Part shown: positions 1-8,293 of the stretch, piece after piece
Position numbering within the stretch: the stretch's first letter is position 1
Layout: every line of letters begins with the position of its first letter
NCBI GenBank assembly: GCA_900119625.1
Contig: FPKD01000008.1
Coordinates: 42,214-106,213, forward strand
DNA length: 64,000 nt
Source: Olsenella sp. kh2p3
Lineage (GTDB): Bacteria > Actinomycetota > Coriobacteriia > Coriobacteriales > Atopobiaceae
Direction of reading: 5' to 3'
Program-made: the position numbers and the translations under genes
Notes under the pieces: model-generated
What the model was told of the DNA's origin: nothing
Seen by the model: the letters and a program-made list of their open reading frames with translations, nothing else
Database searches by the model: none

Positions 1-378
1 CTGGGCGCAGGCGCGGGCCTTCCCAACCACATCGCCGAGGACGACGGCTTCGAGAAGCTCTTTGTCATCACCTCTCGCCCCGCGGGGTACCGCAAGTACG
101 AACTCTCTGCCGTCAAGCGCCGTGGCGTCATCCGCATGATGAAGGACCACCCCTATGCGAGAAACGCCATGCTCACGCGGCCCGAGCGCTACAACGAGGA
201 GCTTGCGCACCTGGAGGAGCTGGAGAAGTCCGGCCGCGCGCTGGTGGTGAGGCCGCGCGAGATGCCCGTCTCGCGCACCACCCGCGACGTCAAGGAGCTC
301 GAGCACGCCTACCTGCTTGGGCACGAGCAGGGCATCGCCGAGCTGCCGCGCTGGCGCGAGTTCCTGTTTGGCGAGTAG
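1..378 (+). CDS. patatin-like phospholipase, C-terminal part (5' end outside window)
   Basis: Reading frame 1 is open from the first base and encodes the last 125 residues of a protein that matches the C-terminal half of the complete patatin-like protein immediately downstream. The shared signature is the stretch beginning GAGLPNHIAEDDGF, which follows the catalytic Asp-Gly-Gly segment in the neighbour, and the ending RxMPVSRTT...GHEQ. The catalytic serine region lies outside the window. The gene is on the same strand as its paralogue with about 150 bases between them, so the pair is a tandem duplication. Function as an acyl hydrolase is inferred from the family; the substrate is unknown. Confidence 0.8.
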   Translation: MGAGAGLPNHIAEDDGFEKLFVITSRPAGYRKYELSAVKRRGVIRMMKDHPYARNAMLTRPERYNEELAHLEELEKSGRALVVRPREMPVSRTTRDVKELEHAYLLGHEQGIAELPRWREFLFGE

Positions 379-528
379 GACGTAGGGCTAGGGCTCCCAG
401 TCCGACAGCGCGGAGGCGCTCGTCCTCGTAGCGCCGTGTTTCTCGCCCCGTGGTGCTGGGGGTTCTCGCCCAACCACCCCGGGCCTCCCCTATAATCCAG
501 ACGGTAAAACGTCTTATGGGAGGCCCTG

Positions 529-1419
529 ATGGAGCTTAAGAGCAACGTCTTTAATTGCGCGCTGTGCTTCGAGGGGGGCGGCTACCGCGCTAGCTACACC
601 GCGGGGTTTGCCAACGTCCTGCTCGAGAATCGTGTGTACTTTGATTTTGTCTGTGGGATCTCGGCGGGTGCCAGCCACACGGTCGACTACCTGAGCCGCG
701 ACCAGACACGCGTACGCGACGCCTTTATCGCCCTGGCGGACCAGCGCCCCAAGGCGGGCGGCGTGCGCTCGATGCTCATGGGGCACGGCTACTTCAACGC
801 AGACTACGACTATGTGGGTGCGGCGCTCGAGGGCTACATGCCCTTTGACTTTAGGGCCTTTGCTGCCAACCCCGCGCGGCTGGCCATCCAGAGCTTCGAG
901 GCGGACACGGGCAAGTCCGTGGTGTGGGACAAGTCCGTCATGGGCGCGGCCATCCCCATGATGGAGCACGTGCGCGCCAGCTCAACGCTTCCTGGCGTCA
1001 TGAAGCCCATCGAGGTAGACGGCCACGTGATGTACGACGGCGGCCTGGGCGAGGGCGCGGGGCTCCCCACGCATATGGCCGAGGACGCAGGCTTTGAGCG
1101 CCTGGTCATGGTGTGCACGCGGCCGGCGGGCTATCGCAAGGTGGCGCCCACAAACCGCGAGCTGAGGGTCTACCACGTAGTCTCGCACGGCAACGAGGCC
1201 GTTGAGGCGGCGCTTGCCACGCGCTGGCAGCGCTACAACGACGCGATGGATCACCTGGAGCGCCTTGAGCGCGAGGGGCGCGCATGGGTCTTCAGGCCGG
1301 ACGTGATGCCCGTGCGCTCCACCACCATCGACAGGCCCAAGCTCGAGGAGTCCTACGCCATGGGACACGAGCAGGCCGAGAGGGACTTCCCGCGCATGAT
1401 GGAGTGGCTCCGCGGATAG
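529..1419 (+). CDS. patatin-like phospholipase family protein
   Basis: A 296-residue protein with the full patatin signature: the glycine-rich oxyanion loop GGGYRASYTAG near residue 16, the nucleophile elbow GISAGA (GxSxG) near residue 43, and the Asp of MYDGGLGEG near residue 166 completing a Ser-Asp dyad. It has no signal peptide, so it is probably a cytoplasmic lipid acyl hydrolase. The ATG follows a clear GGGAGG ribosome site at seven bases. It resembles the RssA/YlfA type of bacterial patatins in size. The upstream partial gene is a paralogue. The lipid substrate cannot be told from sequence. Confidence 0.88.
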   Translation: MELKSNVFNCALCFEGGGYRASYTAGFANVLLENRVYFDFVCGISAGASHTVDYLSRDQTRVRDAFIALADQRPKAGGVRSMLMGHGYFNADYDYVGAALEGYMPFDFRAFAANPARLAIQSFEADTGKSVVWDKSVMGAAIPMMEHVRASSTLPGVMKPIEVDGHVMYDGGLGEGAGLPTHMAEDAGFERLVMVCTRPAGYRKVAPTNRELRVYHVVSHGNEAVEAALATRWQRYNDAMDHLERLEREGRAWVFRPDVMPVRSTTIDRPKLEESYAMGHEQAERDFPRMMEWLRG

Positions 1420-1435
1420 CAGGGCGGGGTCGACG

Positions 1436-1933
1436 CTAGGCGTCCTCCGCACCTACAAGCGCGAGCAGATCTGCCGGGCACAGTGCCGGCACGGGGGCGT
1501 GGCGGAGTAGGGCCTGGTCCGAGGTCACGAGCCAGTCTGCCTTCGAACGGGTTACTGCTGCCATGACCAGGCAATCCTCGACATCGTGGTGTACACGCAG
1601 GTAGCGTTCGGCAAGCCAGAGGTCGGATTCATCTGCCCCAACAGCCGTGGCAATGGTCCGCAGGTTTGCCAAGCAGTCCAGCGAGAAATCCCTAGCAACG
1701 GCCGCGGTCTCTTGGTCCACCTGACGTCCCATGCACCTGAACTGCTCTTTTGCGCTTGCCTGTAGAACGTACGCAAGGTCCTGGAGCGAGCCCATCGCAT
1801 AGAGTAGATGAACCTCCGCCTGCTGGGCATACGTGAGCAGGCGCGTGGCATCTTCATGCCCCATCCTAAACGGCAGGTAGTTGTCGAGCCAGACGTTGGT
1901 GTCTAGCAATAGTGCCTGTGGTGATGTGCTCAC
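1436..1933 (-). CDS. PIN-domain protein, probable toxin (VapC-like RNase)
   Basis: A 165-residue PIN-fold protein. The first acidic residue is in LLLDTNVWLD (residues 8-17), a central acidic residue lies in HHDVEDCLVMAAV, and the last lies in WLVTSDQALL, which is the usual spacing of the PIN metal-binding carboxylates. Such proteins are Mg-dependent ribonucleases. The start codon overlaps the stop of the upstream RHH-type gene by four bases, so the two are translationally coupled as a toxin-antitoxin pair. The partner is RelB/DinJ-like rather than the more usual VapB types. The target RNA is unknown. Confidence 0.8.
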   Translation of the reverse strand: MSTSPQALLLDTNVWLDNYLPFRMGHEDATRLLTYAQQAEVHLLYAMGSLQDLAYVLQASAKEQFRCMGRQVDQETAAVARDFSLDCLANLRTIATAVGADESDLWLAERYLRVHHDVEDCLVMAAVTRSKADWLVTSDQALLRHAPVPALCPADLLALVGAEDA

Positions 1934-2307
1934 TGAGCATCGCCGCCAAAGCGCTCGAGCAGCTCCTTCTCGAGCAGCTCTGCATCCGAACTGCGCGGGC
2001 CGACGTTCACCATAGAAGCACTAGCATCCAGGCCCAAACGAGCACAGGCGGCCGAAAAGAGTCCCCATCCCTGACTGAGGGGGTTCTCGTCGCTACTTGC
2101 TCCTGCGTGCGCCGGTGATGCGGCGCTGGAGGCGAAGAGTTTCTCGAGGGCATTGATGCCCGCAGGCCCAGACGCCGCAAGCCTCCACACGGTGCGCACT
2201 GCCTGGGTTGGGCTCACGCCCATAGCTGCCAGACCAGCATCGCCGGCATCTCTCAGTGGCTTATCCATGCGGACGTTGACCTGCACGGATACCGCGGTGT
2301 TTGACAT
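1930..2307 (-). CDS. RelB/DinJ-like antitoxin of the PIN toxin
   Basis: A 125-residue protein whose N-terminus (VNVRMDKPLRDAGDAGLAAM, then SPTQAVRTVWRLAA) has the ribbon-helix-helix pattern of RelB/DinJ antitoxins, followed by a less conserved tail that would wrap the toxin. I place the start at the ATG at 2307, because the GTG six bases upstream lies inside the GGAGGT ribosome site. The gene overlaps its PIN partner by four bases. Autoregulation through the RHH domain is expected from the family; no operator is proposed here. Confidence 0.72.
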   Translation of the reverse strand: MSNTAVSVQVNVRMDKPLRDAGDAGLAAMGVSPTQAVRTVWRLAASGPAGINALEKLFASSAASPAHAGASSDENPLSQGWGLFSAACARLGLDASASMVNVGPRSSDAELLEKELLERFGGDAQ

Positions 2308-2458
2308 ACGCACCTCCAGTATCTAGATTGATAGACAGTATAGCACATTGCGCTGCACCAGTTGAACTGCCCATATGTGCTACGCTCTGAGAAGCATTTA
2401 CGCTACCAGACAAACCCGCGCGGCCATGCGCCGCACGTATCGCAAAAGAGGGCACATC

Positions 2459-3241
2459 ATGGCAGACACCACCCGCAGCCTGCGCTTTGTTTCATGGAAC
2501 GTCAACGGCCTGCGCGCCGTACTCAAGAAGGAGCCCAGCTTCACCCAGATCTTCGACACGCTGGGCGCAGATATCTTTGCTGTACAGGAGACCAAGCTTC
2601 AGGAGGGCCAGGTCGAGCTCGACCTCCCCGGCTACCACCAGTACTGGAGCTACGCCGAGCGCAAGGGCTACTCGGGCACTGCCGTCTTCACGCGAGAGGA
2701 GCCGCTGCAGGTCGTGCGCACGATCGGCTCGCCCGTGGCGGACAACGAGGGCCGCGTGTGCGCGCTCGAGTTTCCCAAGCTGTGGTTTGTTGACGTGTAC
2801 ACGCCCAACTCAAAGAACGGCCTCGCGCGCCTGGACGAGCGCATGGAGTGGGACGCGCGCTACCGCGACTTCCTGGCCGAGCTTGCGCGTGACAAGCCGG
2901 TTGTAACCTGCGGCGACTTCAACGTGGCGCACGAGGAGATCGACCTTGCCCGCCCGGACGACAACCACGAGAGCGCTGGTTTCTCGGACGCCGAGCGTGA
3001 GAGCTTCACCAAGCTGCTTGAGAGCGGGCTTGTGGACACGTTCCGCGAGCGCCACCCCGACCTGGCCGGCGCGTACAGCTGGTGGAGCTATCGCATGCGC
3101 GCCCGCGAGCGGGGCATCGGCTGGCGCATCGACTACTTCCTGGTTTCTCCGCAGCTCATGCCCAAGGTGACCGGCACGGCCATTCTCGACAATGTGTACG
3201 GCTCTGACCACTGCCCCATCGAGCTGGAGTTGGAGCTGTAG
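2459..3241 (+). CDS. xth: exodeoxyribonuclease III
   Basis: A 260-residue exonuclease III/AP endonuclease, the normal length for the family. It acts in base-excision repair on abasic sites and 3' blocked ends. Visible catalytic elements are WNVNGLRA near the start, the Glu of AVQETK, the GDFNVAHEEIDLARP loop, and the terminal SDHCPIEL His. The ATG at 2459 follows AGAGGG; the frame is open further upstream but that extension is not family-like. The gene stands alone with no operon partner. Confidence 0.95.
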   Translation: MADTTRSLRFVSWNVNGLRAVLKKEPSFTQIFDTLGADIFAVQETKLQEGQVELDLPGYHQYWSYAERKGYSGTAVFTREEPLQVVRTIGSPVADNEGRVCALEFPKLWFVDVYTPNSKNGLARLDERMEWDARYRDFLAELARDKPVVTCGDFNVAHEEIDLARPDDNHESAGFSDAERESFTKLLESGLVDTFRERHPDLAGAYSWWSYRMRARERGIGWRIDYFLVSPQLMPKVTGTAILDNVYGSDHCPIELELEL

Positions 3242-3327
3242 GGCCGGGCGGTGTTCCTGATAACCATTAATTGGGTCTGAATGACGTCCTAGCGCGGGCC
3301 TTGCGTCTGTGTGCGAGGCTCCCGCGC

Positions 3328-3397
3328 GCTATTGAGAATAAATTGGACATTTTGGCCGTGCAATACGCCGTTATGTGTCGATTTCCTTCTCAACAGC
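3328..3397. repeat. 70-nt inverted-repeat element, family B copy 1
   Basis: The ends GCTATTGAGAA and TTCTCAACAGC face each other as an imperfect stem, with ATTGGACA on the left and TGTCGATTT on the right. The same design and the same 70-nt length recur at 35371-35440. It occupies most of the 254-base space between exonuclease III and the iron transporter. Confidence 0.7.
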
Positions 3398-3470
3398 AAC
3401 CGTGGATGCGGCAGCAGGGTCCGCGGAGACGAACGGAGCACCGGCGAGCCGGACAGCCACGCCGCCATGC

Positions 3471-3492
3471 CCGGACCCGGCGCCGGGTCCGG
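3471..3492. terminator. perfect 22-nt palindrome, possible feoAB terminator
   Basis: The sequence CCGGACCCGGC followed directly by its complement forms a perfect inverted repeat just past the stop codon of the FeoAB gene. There is no T-run, so intrinsic termination is uncertain. Confidence 0.4.
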
Positions 3493-3495
3493 CCC

Positions 3496-5853
3496 CTACG
3501 CCAGGCCCAGCAGCAGCCCGATGGCGTGCACGATGAACGCGACCACCCACGCCACGCCACACTGGAGCAGCACCACCCCAAGCGCGTAGCGGCCGTTGAG
3601 CTCGTTGCGCACCGCAGTTATCGCCGCCACGCACGGCGTGTAGAGCAGCACAAACACCAGGAACACGAAGGCCGTGAACGGGGTGAAGAGCGTAGCCAAG
3701 GCGGCCGGCGTGTCGCCCACAAGCACAGTGAGCGTGGCCACGACGGACTCCTTGGCGGCAAAGCCGGTCACCAGGGCAGTGGAGGCGCGCCAGTCGCCAA
3801 ACCCCAGCGGCGCGAAGATGGGCGAGATGGCCGAGCCCATGATGGCCAGCAGGCTTTGCGACTGGTCGGCAACCATGTTGAGGCGCACGTCAAAGGTCTG
3901 CAGGAACCAGATGGCCACGCTTGCCAGGAAGATAATCGTGAACGCCCTGGTGAGGAAGTCCTTGGCCTTGTCCCACGCCAGCCGCATCGTGGTGCCGGCG
4001 CTGGGCATGCGGTAGTTCGGGAGCTCCATCACAAACGGCACCGGCTCGCCCTTGAACGCCGTGTGCTTGAGAACCAGCGCCACCAGCACGCCCACGAGCA
4101 TACCAATCACGTAGAGCGAGACCATCACGAGCGGCGCGCCCTTCGAGAAGAACGCTGCGCACAGCAGGGTGTAGACCGGCAGCTTGGCCGAGCAGCTCAT
4201 GAACGGCGTGAGCATGATAGTCATCTTGCGGTCGTGCTCGGAGGGCAGGGTGCGCGTGGCCATGATGGCCGGCACCGAGCAGCCAAAGCCCACCAGCATG
4301 GGGACAAAGCTGCGGCCGGAGAGGCCAATCTTTCTCAGCAGCTTGTCCATCACAAAGGCCACGCGCGCCATGTAGCCCGAGTCCTCGAGGATCGACAGCA
4401 AGATGAACAGCGTCACGATGATGGGCAAAAACGAGATGACCGTCCCCACGCCGGCCATGACGCCATCGATGACCAGCGAGTGAATCACGGGGTTCACGCC
4501 TGCGGCGCTTAGCGCGGAGTCGATGGCGCCGGAGGTGGCGCCCACCCCCACGGCGAGGAGGTTCGAGAGGTTGCCGCCGATAAGGTCGAAGGTAAGCCAG
4601 AACACCACGACCATGATGCCGATGAAGAACGGGATGGCCGTGAAGCGCCCGGTGAGCACGCGGTCGACGCGGACGGAGCGCTCGTGCTCGCGACTCTCCT
4701 GCGGCTTCTTGACGCAGCGCGCGCAGATGGCCTCGATGAACGAGAAGCGCATGTCGGCGAGGGCTGCAAGGCGGTCGGAGCCGGACTCCTCCTCCATCTG
4801 GGAGATGATGTGCTCCACCCCGTCAAGCTCGTTCTTCTCGAGGCCAAGCGCCTTGGTCACCAGCTCGTCGCCCTCGATGAGCTTGGTCGCGGCATAGCGG
4901 TCGGGCAGGCCCGCTCGTCTGGCGTGGTCTGCCACCAGCTCGCCGATGCCGTGGATGCAACGGTGAACGGCACCGCCATCGGGGCCATCCGGCCGGCAGA
5001 AGTCGATGCGCCCGGGGCGCTCGCGGTAACGCGCCACGTGTATGGCATGCTCGACCAGCTCGTCCACGCCCTGGTCCTTGGCGGCGGAGATGGGCACCAC
5101 CGGAACGCCCAGGAAGGACTCGAGGGCGTTCACGTCGACCGAGCCGCCGTTCTCCGTGACCTCGTCCATCATGTTGAGGGCGATGACCATGGGCACGTCC
5201 AGTTCCATGAGCTGCGTGGTGAGGTAGAGGTTGCGCTCGATGTTGGTGGCGTCGACGATATCGATGATCGCATCGGGCTTGGAGTCGATGATGAACTGGC
5301 GGCTCACGACCTCCTCACCCGTGTAGGGCGAGAGCGAGTAGATGCCCGGCAGGTCCGTGACCGTGGCCTCCGGGTGACTGCGCATCTGCCCGTCCTTGCG
5401 GTCCACGGTGACGCCGGGGAAGTTGCCCACGTGCTGGTTTGAGCCCGTGAGCTGGTTGAAGAGCGTGGTCTTCCCGCAGTTCTGGTTGCCGGCCAGCGCA
5501 AACGAGAGGGGCTTGCCCGCGGGCACCACGCCACCCGCCGCACGGGGATGCAGCTTGCTCTCGCCAATGGCCGGGTGGCTCGTCACGCCCGAGGCCACCT
5601 GCAGGCGGACCTTCTCGTGCGCGTCATGGACGTTCTCGAGTGAGATCTGTGCCGCGTCAGCCGCGCGGATGGTGAGCTCGTAGCCGCGCAGGCGAATCTC
5701 CAGCGGGTCGCCCATGGGCGCGTACTTGACCATGGTGACCTCGGTGCCCGGCGTGAGACCCATATCAAAGATGTGCTGGCGCAGTGACTTCTCTTCGCAA
5801 TCCACCGAACTGACGATGGCGTCCTTGCCGATCTCGAGCGCGTCGAGTGTCAT
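3496..5853 (-). CDS. feoB: FeoA-FeoB fusion ferrous iron transporter
   Basis: A 785-residue single polypeptide. Residues 1 to about 75 form a FeoA SH3-like domain (DMGLTPGTEVTMVKYAPMG). After a linker follows a FeoB G domain with GNQNCGKTTLFNQLTG (G1), GNFPGVTVDRK (G2), DLPGIYSLSPY (G3) and NMMDE (G4), then the gate-rich membrane part, including the FVPMLVGFGCSVPAIMATRT pore segment with its conserved Cys. It imports Fe(II) across the plasma membrane. I chose the ATG at 5853 because AAGGAGAG precedes it; the frame extends 17 codons further without such a site. FeoA and FeoB are usually separate genes. No FeoC is seen. Confidence 0.93.
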   Translation of the reverse strand: MTLDALEIGKDAIVSSVDCEEKSLRQHIFDMGLTPGTEVTMVKYAPMGDPLEIRLRGYELTIRAADAAQISLENVHDAHEKVRLQVASGVTSHPAIGESKLHPRAAGGVVPAGKPLSFALAGNQNCGKTTLFNQLTGSNQHVGNFPGVTVDRKDGQMRSHPEATVTDLPGIYSLSPYTGEEVVSRQFIIDSKPDAIIDIVDATNIERNLYLTTQLMELDVPMVIALNMMDEVTENGGSVDVNALESFLGVPVVPISAAKDQGVDELVEHAIHVARYRERPGRIDFCRPDGPDGGAVHRCIHGIGELVADHARRAGLPDRYAATKLIEGDELVTKALGLEKNELDGVEHIISQMEEESGSDRLAALADMRFSFIEAICARCVKKPQESREHERSVRVDRVLTGRFTAIPFFIGIMVVVFWLTFDLIGGNLSNLLAVGVGATSGAIDSALSAAGVNPVIHSLVIDGVMAGVGTVISFLPIIVTLFILLSILEDSGYMARVAFVMDKLLRKIGLSGRSFVPMLVGFGCSVPAIMATRTLPSEHDRKMTIMLTPFMSCSAKLPVYTLLCAAFFSKGAPLVMVSLYVIGMLVGVLVALVLKHTAFKGEPVPFVMELPNYRMPSAGTTMRLAWDKAKDFLTRAFTIIFLASVAIWFLQTFDVRLNMVADQSQSLLAIMGSAISPIFAPLGFGDWRASTALVTGFAAKESVVATLTVLVGDTPAALATLFTPFTAFVFLVFVLLYTPCVAAITAVRNELNGRYALGVVLLQCGVAWVVAFIVHAIGLLLGLA

Positions 5854-5979
5854 ATCTCTCCTTGCGACTGCCGTGTGCGTGTGCACTACGGCCGATTGGG
5901 GCAATCAGTCTGTTCAGGCTAACTTTACCCCGTTTAGAGAGCGCATGCACCGCCGAAGGGATTGCCGAGTAGATCTGGG

Positions 5980-7038
5980 CTACTCCGCCATGGGGCCTAT
6001 CGCGGACTCGACGACGCCGACGAAGGTGGCAGCGTCCCTGCAGGCGACAAGCTCCTGCGGGAAGTGGACCTCGTCGAGCAGAGCGTCCACGGCCTCGTGG
6101 TGGCCCACGAGCGACGCCACGTGGGCGTCGGAGCCAAACGAGATGCTCACGCCCAGCTCGGCGCAGCGCTCGACGATCTGACGGCAGCGGTCGTATGAGC
6201 CCTCGCGCTTCTGTGCGATGAGGCTCGACTCGTTGACCTCGATGAGCTTGCCATGCTCCTTTACGGCGCCAAGCACCGTGTCCATGTCAAAGTCGAGCCC
6301 CGTGCGGCCAACGTGCCCCAGGATGAGGACCTTGGGGTCTTCCAAGACATGCAGGTACATCCGCGTGATCTGCTCGCGCGAGGCACCCTCGGTGAAGTCC
6401 TTGTTGTGAACGCTCGCAATCACGTAGTCGCACTGTGCGAACGCCATCTTCTTGAGGTTGTGGGGGCGGCGGTATTTGCTGCCGTTTATCGCCTCGTCGA
6501 AGAAGATATCGTGCCCGAAGATGTTGCCCTCGAGGTCGACGATGTCCGCCTCACAGCCGCGGAGCAGGCGCACGCCGTGCCACCTGCGCGGCCACGCCCA
6601 CAGGTTGAGGAAGTACTGCCAGTCCTGGACGGTCTGCCGGGCGTAGAGCATGCTCGAGTAGTGGTCGGTGACGCCGAGAAGCTCCATACCCTGGGAGGCC
6701 GCGGCGCGCACGTTCTCCTCGAGCGTCGAGTACGCGTGGCGCGAGAAGAGCGTATGACAGTGCGTGTCGCAGAGGATTTGCCTGCCGGAGGTGGGGCGCT
6801 GCGGCGCGGGAGCGGCGGCCGGCGCGGTTGCAGGCGACGGCGCGGCAGCGTTCGGGCGGCCAAGGCCAAACGACGTTCGGGGCGAGGCTTGGTAGGCGTC
6901 ACAGGCGACGCTGTCCTTCTCGACCGCGCGCATCTTCTCGCCGGGGCGCTCGCACACGTTGCGCGTGCGCACGATGCCCGTGCGCTCCCCAAAGAAGACG
7001 CAGTCTCCGCAGGTGTTTCCAGACGTGCGAGACGCCAT
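5980..7038 (-). CDS. PHP-domain phosphoesterase
   Basis: A 352-residue protein. Residues 1-50 carry a short cysteine motif (CGDCVFFGE ... VCERP ... ACDAY) that looks metal-binding, then an Ala/Pro-rich linker. From residue 90 it has a PHP fold with CDTHCHTLFSRHAYST, GVTDHY, a central VASVHNKD and FGSDAHVASLVGHH, the ladder of His/Asp metal ligands expected for histidinol-phosphatase/YcdX-like enzymes. It is probably a cytoplasmic phosphoesterase; the substrate is unknown. The Cys-rich head is not usual for YcdX. The start follows GGGAGGG. Confidence 0.82.
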   Translation of the reverse strand: MASRTSGNTCGDCVFFGERTGIVRTRNVCERPGEKMRAVEKDSVACDAYQASPRTSFGLGRPNAAAPSPATAPAAAPAPQRPTSGRQILCDTHCHTLFSRHAYSTLEENVRAAASQGMELLGVTDHYSSMLYARQTVQDWQYFLNLWAWPRRWHGVRLLRGCEADIVDLEGNIFGHDIFFDEAINGSKYRRPHNLKKMAFAQCDYVIASVHNKDFTEGASREQITRMYLHVLEDPKVLILGHVGRTGLDFDMDTVLGAVKEHGKLIEVNESSLIAQKREGSYDRCRQIVERCAELGVSISFGSDAHVASLVGHHEAVDALLDEVHFPQELVACRDAATFVGVVESAIGPMAE

Positions 7039-7067
7039 GCCTTTTCCCTCCCGACAGATTTTACCGA

Positions 7068-7100
7068 GCGGGCGCGCACCCTACGTGGGAGCGCGCCCGC
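7068..7100 (-). terminator. terminator after the ftsH-aminotransferase operon
   Basis: A ten-base perfect stem, GCGGGCGCGC with its complement, sits eight bases past the aminotransferase stop and is followed on the minus strand by a short T-rich stretch (GGTAAAATC region). Confidence 0.6.
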
Positions 7101-7108
7101 CACGACGT

Positions 7109-8293
7109 TTACTTGTAGCTCTCGGCCAGCTTCTTCCACGCGGGCATCGAGTTCACGATGGTCTCGTAGCTCACGCAGTAGCCAATGCGCACCCAGCCCG
7201 TGCAGCCAAAGCTATCGGATGGGACGGGCAGCAGCTCGAGGGCCTTCGCGCGCTCGAAGAACGCGTTGGCGTCGGGCTCCAGCGCCTTGACCCACAGGTA
7301 GAAGGCACCCTGCGGCTCGATGTAGTGGTAGCCAAGCTCGGAGAGGCCGCGAGTGAGCGCCTCGCGGTTGCGCGCGTAGGCCTCAACGTCCGAGGGCACG
7401 TCGCAGCAGTCCGCAACCACGCGCTGGAAGAGCGCGGGTGCACAGACAAAGCCCAGCGAGCGGCCGGCGCCGGCAATGGCGTAGACCAGACGGTCGTGGT
7501 CGGGGTTGGTGGGCGGCACCAGCACCCAGCCAATGCGCTCGCCGGGAAGCGAGAGGCTCTTTGAGTACGAGTAGCACACCAACGTGCGGTCGTAAATCGC
7601 CGGGACCCAGGGCACCTCCGCACCGTAGGAGATCTCGCGGTAGGGCTCGTCGGCCACGAGGTAGATGGCCGTACCAAGGGCGTCCTCGCGCTCGTGCAGG
7701 ACGTCTGCCAGCGCGGCGAGGTTCTGCGCCGAGTAGACCGAGCCCACGGGGTTGTTGGGCGAGTTGATCACGACGGCCTTGGTGCGCGGCGTGACGGCGG
7801 AACGCACGGCCTCGGTGTCAATCTGGAAGGTCTCCGGATCTGCCATGACCTCGACGCAGGTGGCGCCGGCGGTCTCGATCCACACGCGGTACTCAGGGAA
7901 GTACGGGGCGATCACGATGACCTCGTCACCGGGGTTGACCACCGCGTGGAAGCTGATGGAGAGCGACGCCGCCGCACCGCAGGTGAGGTAGAGGTCGCCG
8001 GCGGCAGCGGTGTTCTCGCCATAGCGACGGCAGAGCGACGCGGCGAGCTTCTCGCGAACAAAGGGCAGGCCAGCGGCCGGGGTGTAGCTGTGGAGCTGCG
8101 TAGGCGGCAGCTGGAGCGAGCGCTCGATGGACTCGCGGACCGCGTCCGGCGAGGGGATCGACGGGTTGCCCAGGCTGAAGTCGAAGACGTTCTCGGCGCC
8201 AATCTGCGCCTTGCGCGCGGCGCCATACGCGGCAATCTCGCGGATGGACGACTTCGACGCCCCGTAGGCGTAGTTCTTCTCGTTAATCGTCAT
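7109..8293 (-). CDS. class I PLP-dependent aminotransferase
   Basis: A 394-residue fold-type I aminotransferase. The substrate-loop motif NSPNNPVGS lies near residue 176, the PLP-binding Asp is in LVADEPYREI, and the Schiff-base Lys is in SYSKSLSLPGERIG. The last is the usual SxSKxxxxxGxRxG signature of aspartate/aromatic-type enzymes. The start at 8293 follows AGAGGAA and overlaps the end of ftsH by 11 bases, so it is probably co-translated with ftsH. The amino acid acted on is not clear from motifs; it is close in style to aspartate and alanine aminotransferases. Confidence 0.88.
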   Translation of the reverse strand: MTINEKNYAYGASKSSIREIAAYGAARKAQIGAENVFDFSLGNPSIPSPDAVRESIERSLQLPPTQLHSYTPAAGLPFVREKLAASLCRRYGENTAAAGDLYLTCGAAASLSISFHAVVNPGDEVIVIAPYFPEYRVWIETAGATCVEVMADPETFQIDTEAVRSAVTPRTKAVVINSPNNPVGSVYSAQNLAALADVLHEREDALGTAIYLVADEPYREISYGAEVPWVPAIYDRTLVCYSYSKSLSLPGERIGWVLVPPTNPDHDRLVYAIAGAGRSLGFVCAPALFQRVVADCCDVPSDVEAYARNREALTRGLSELGYHYIEPQGAFYLWVKALEPDANAFFERAKALELLPVPSDSFGCTGWVRIGYCVSYETIVNSMPAWKKLAESYK

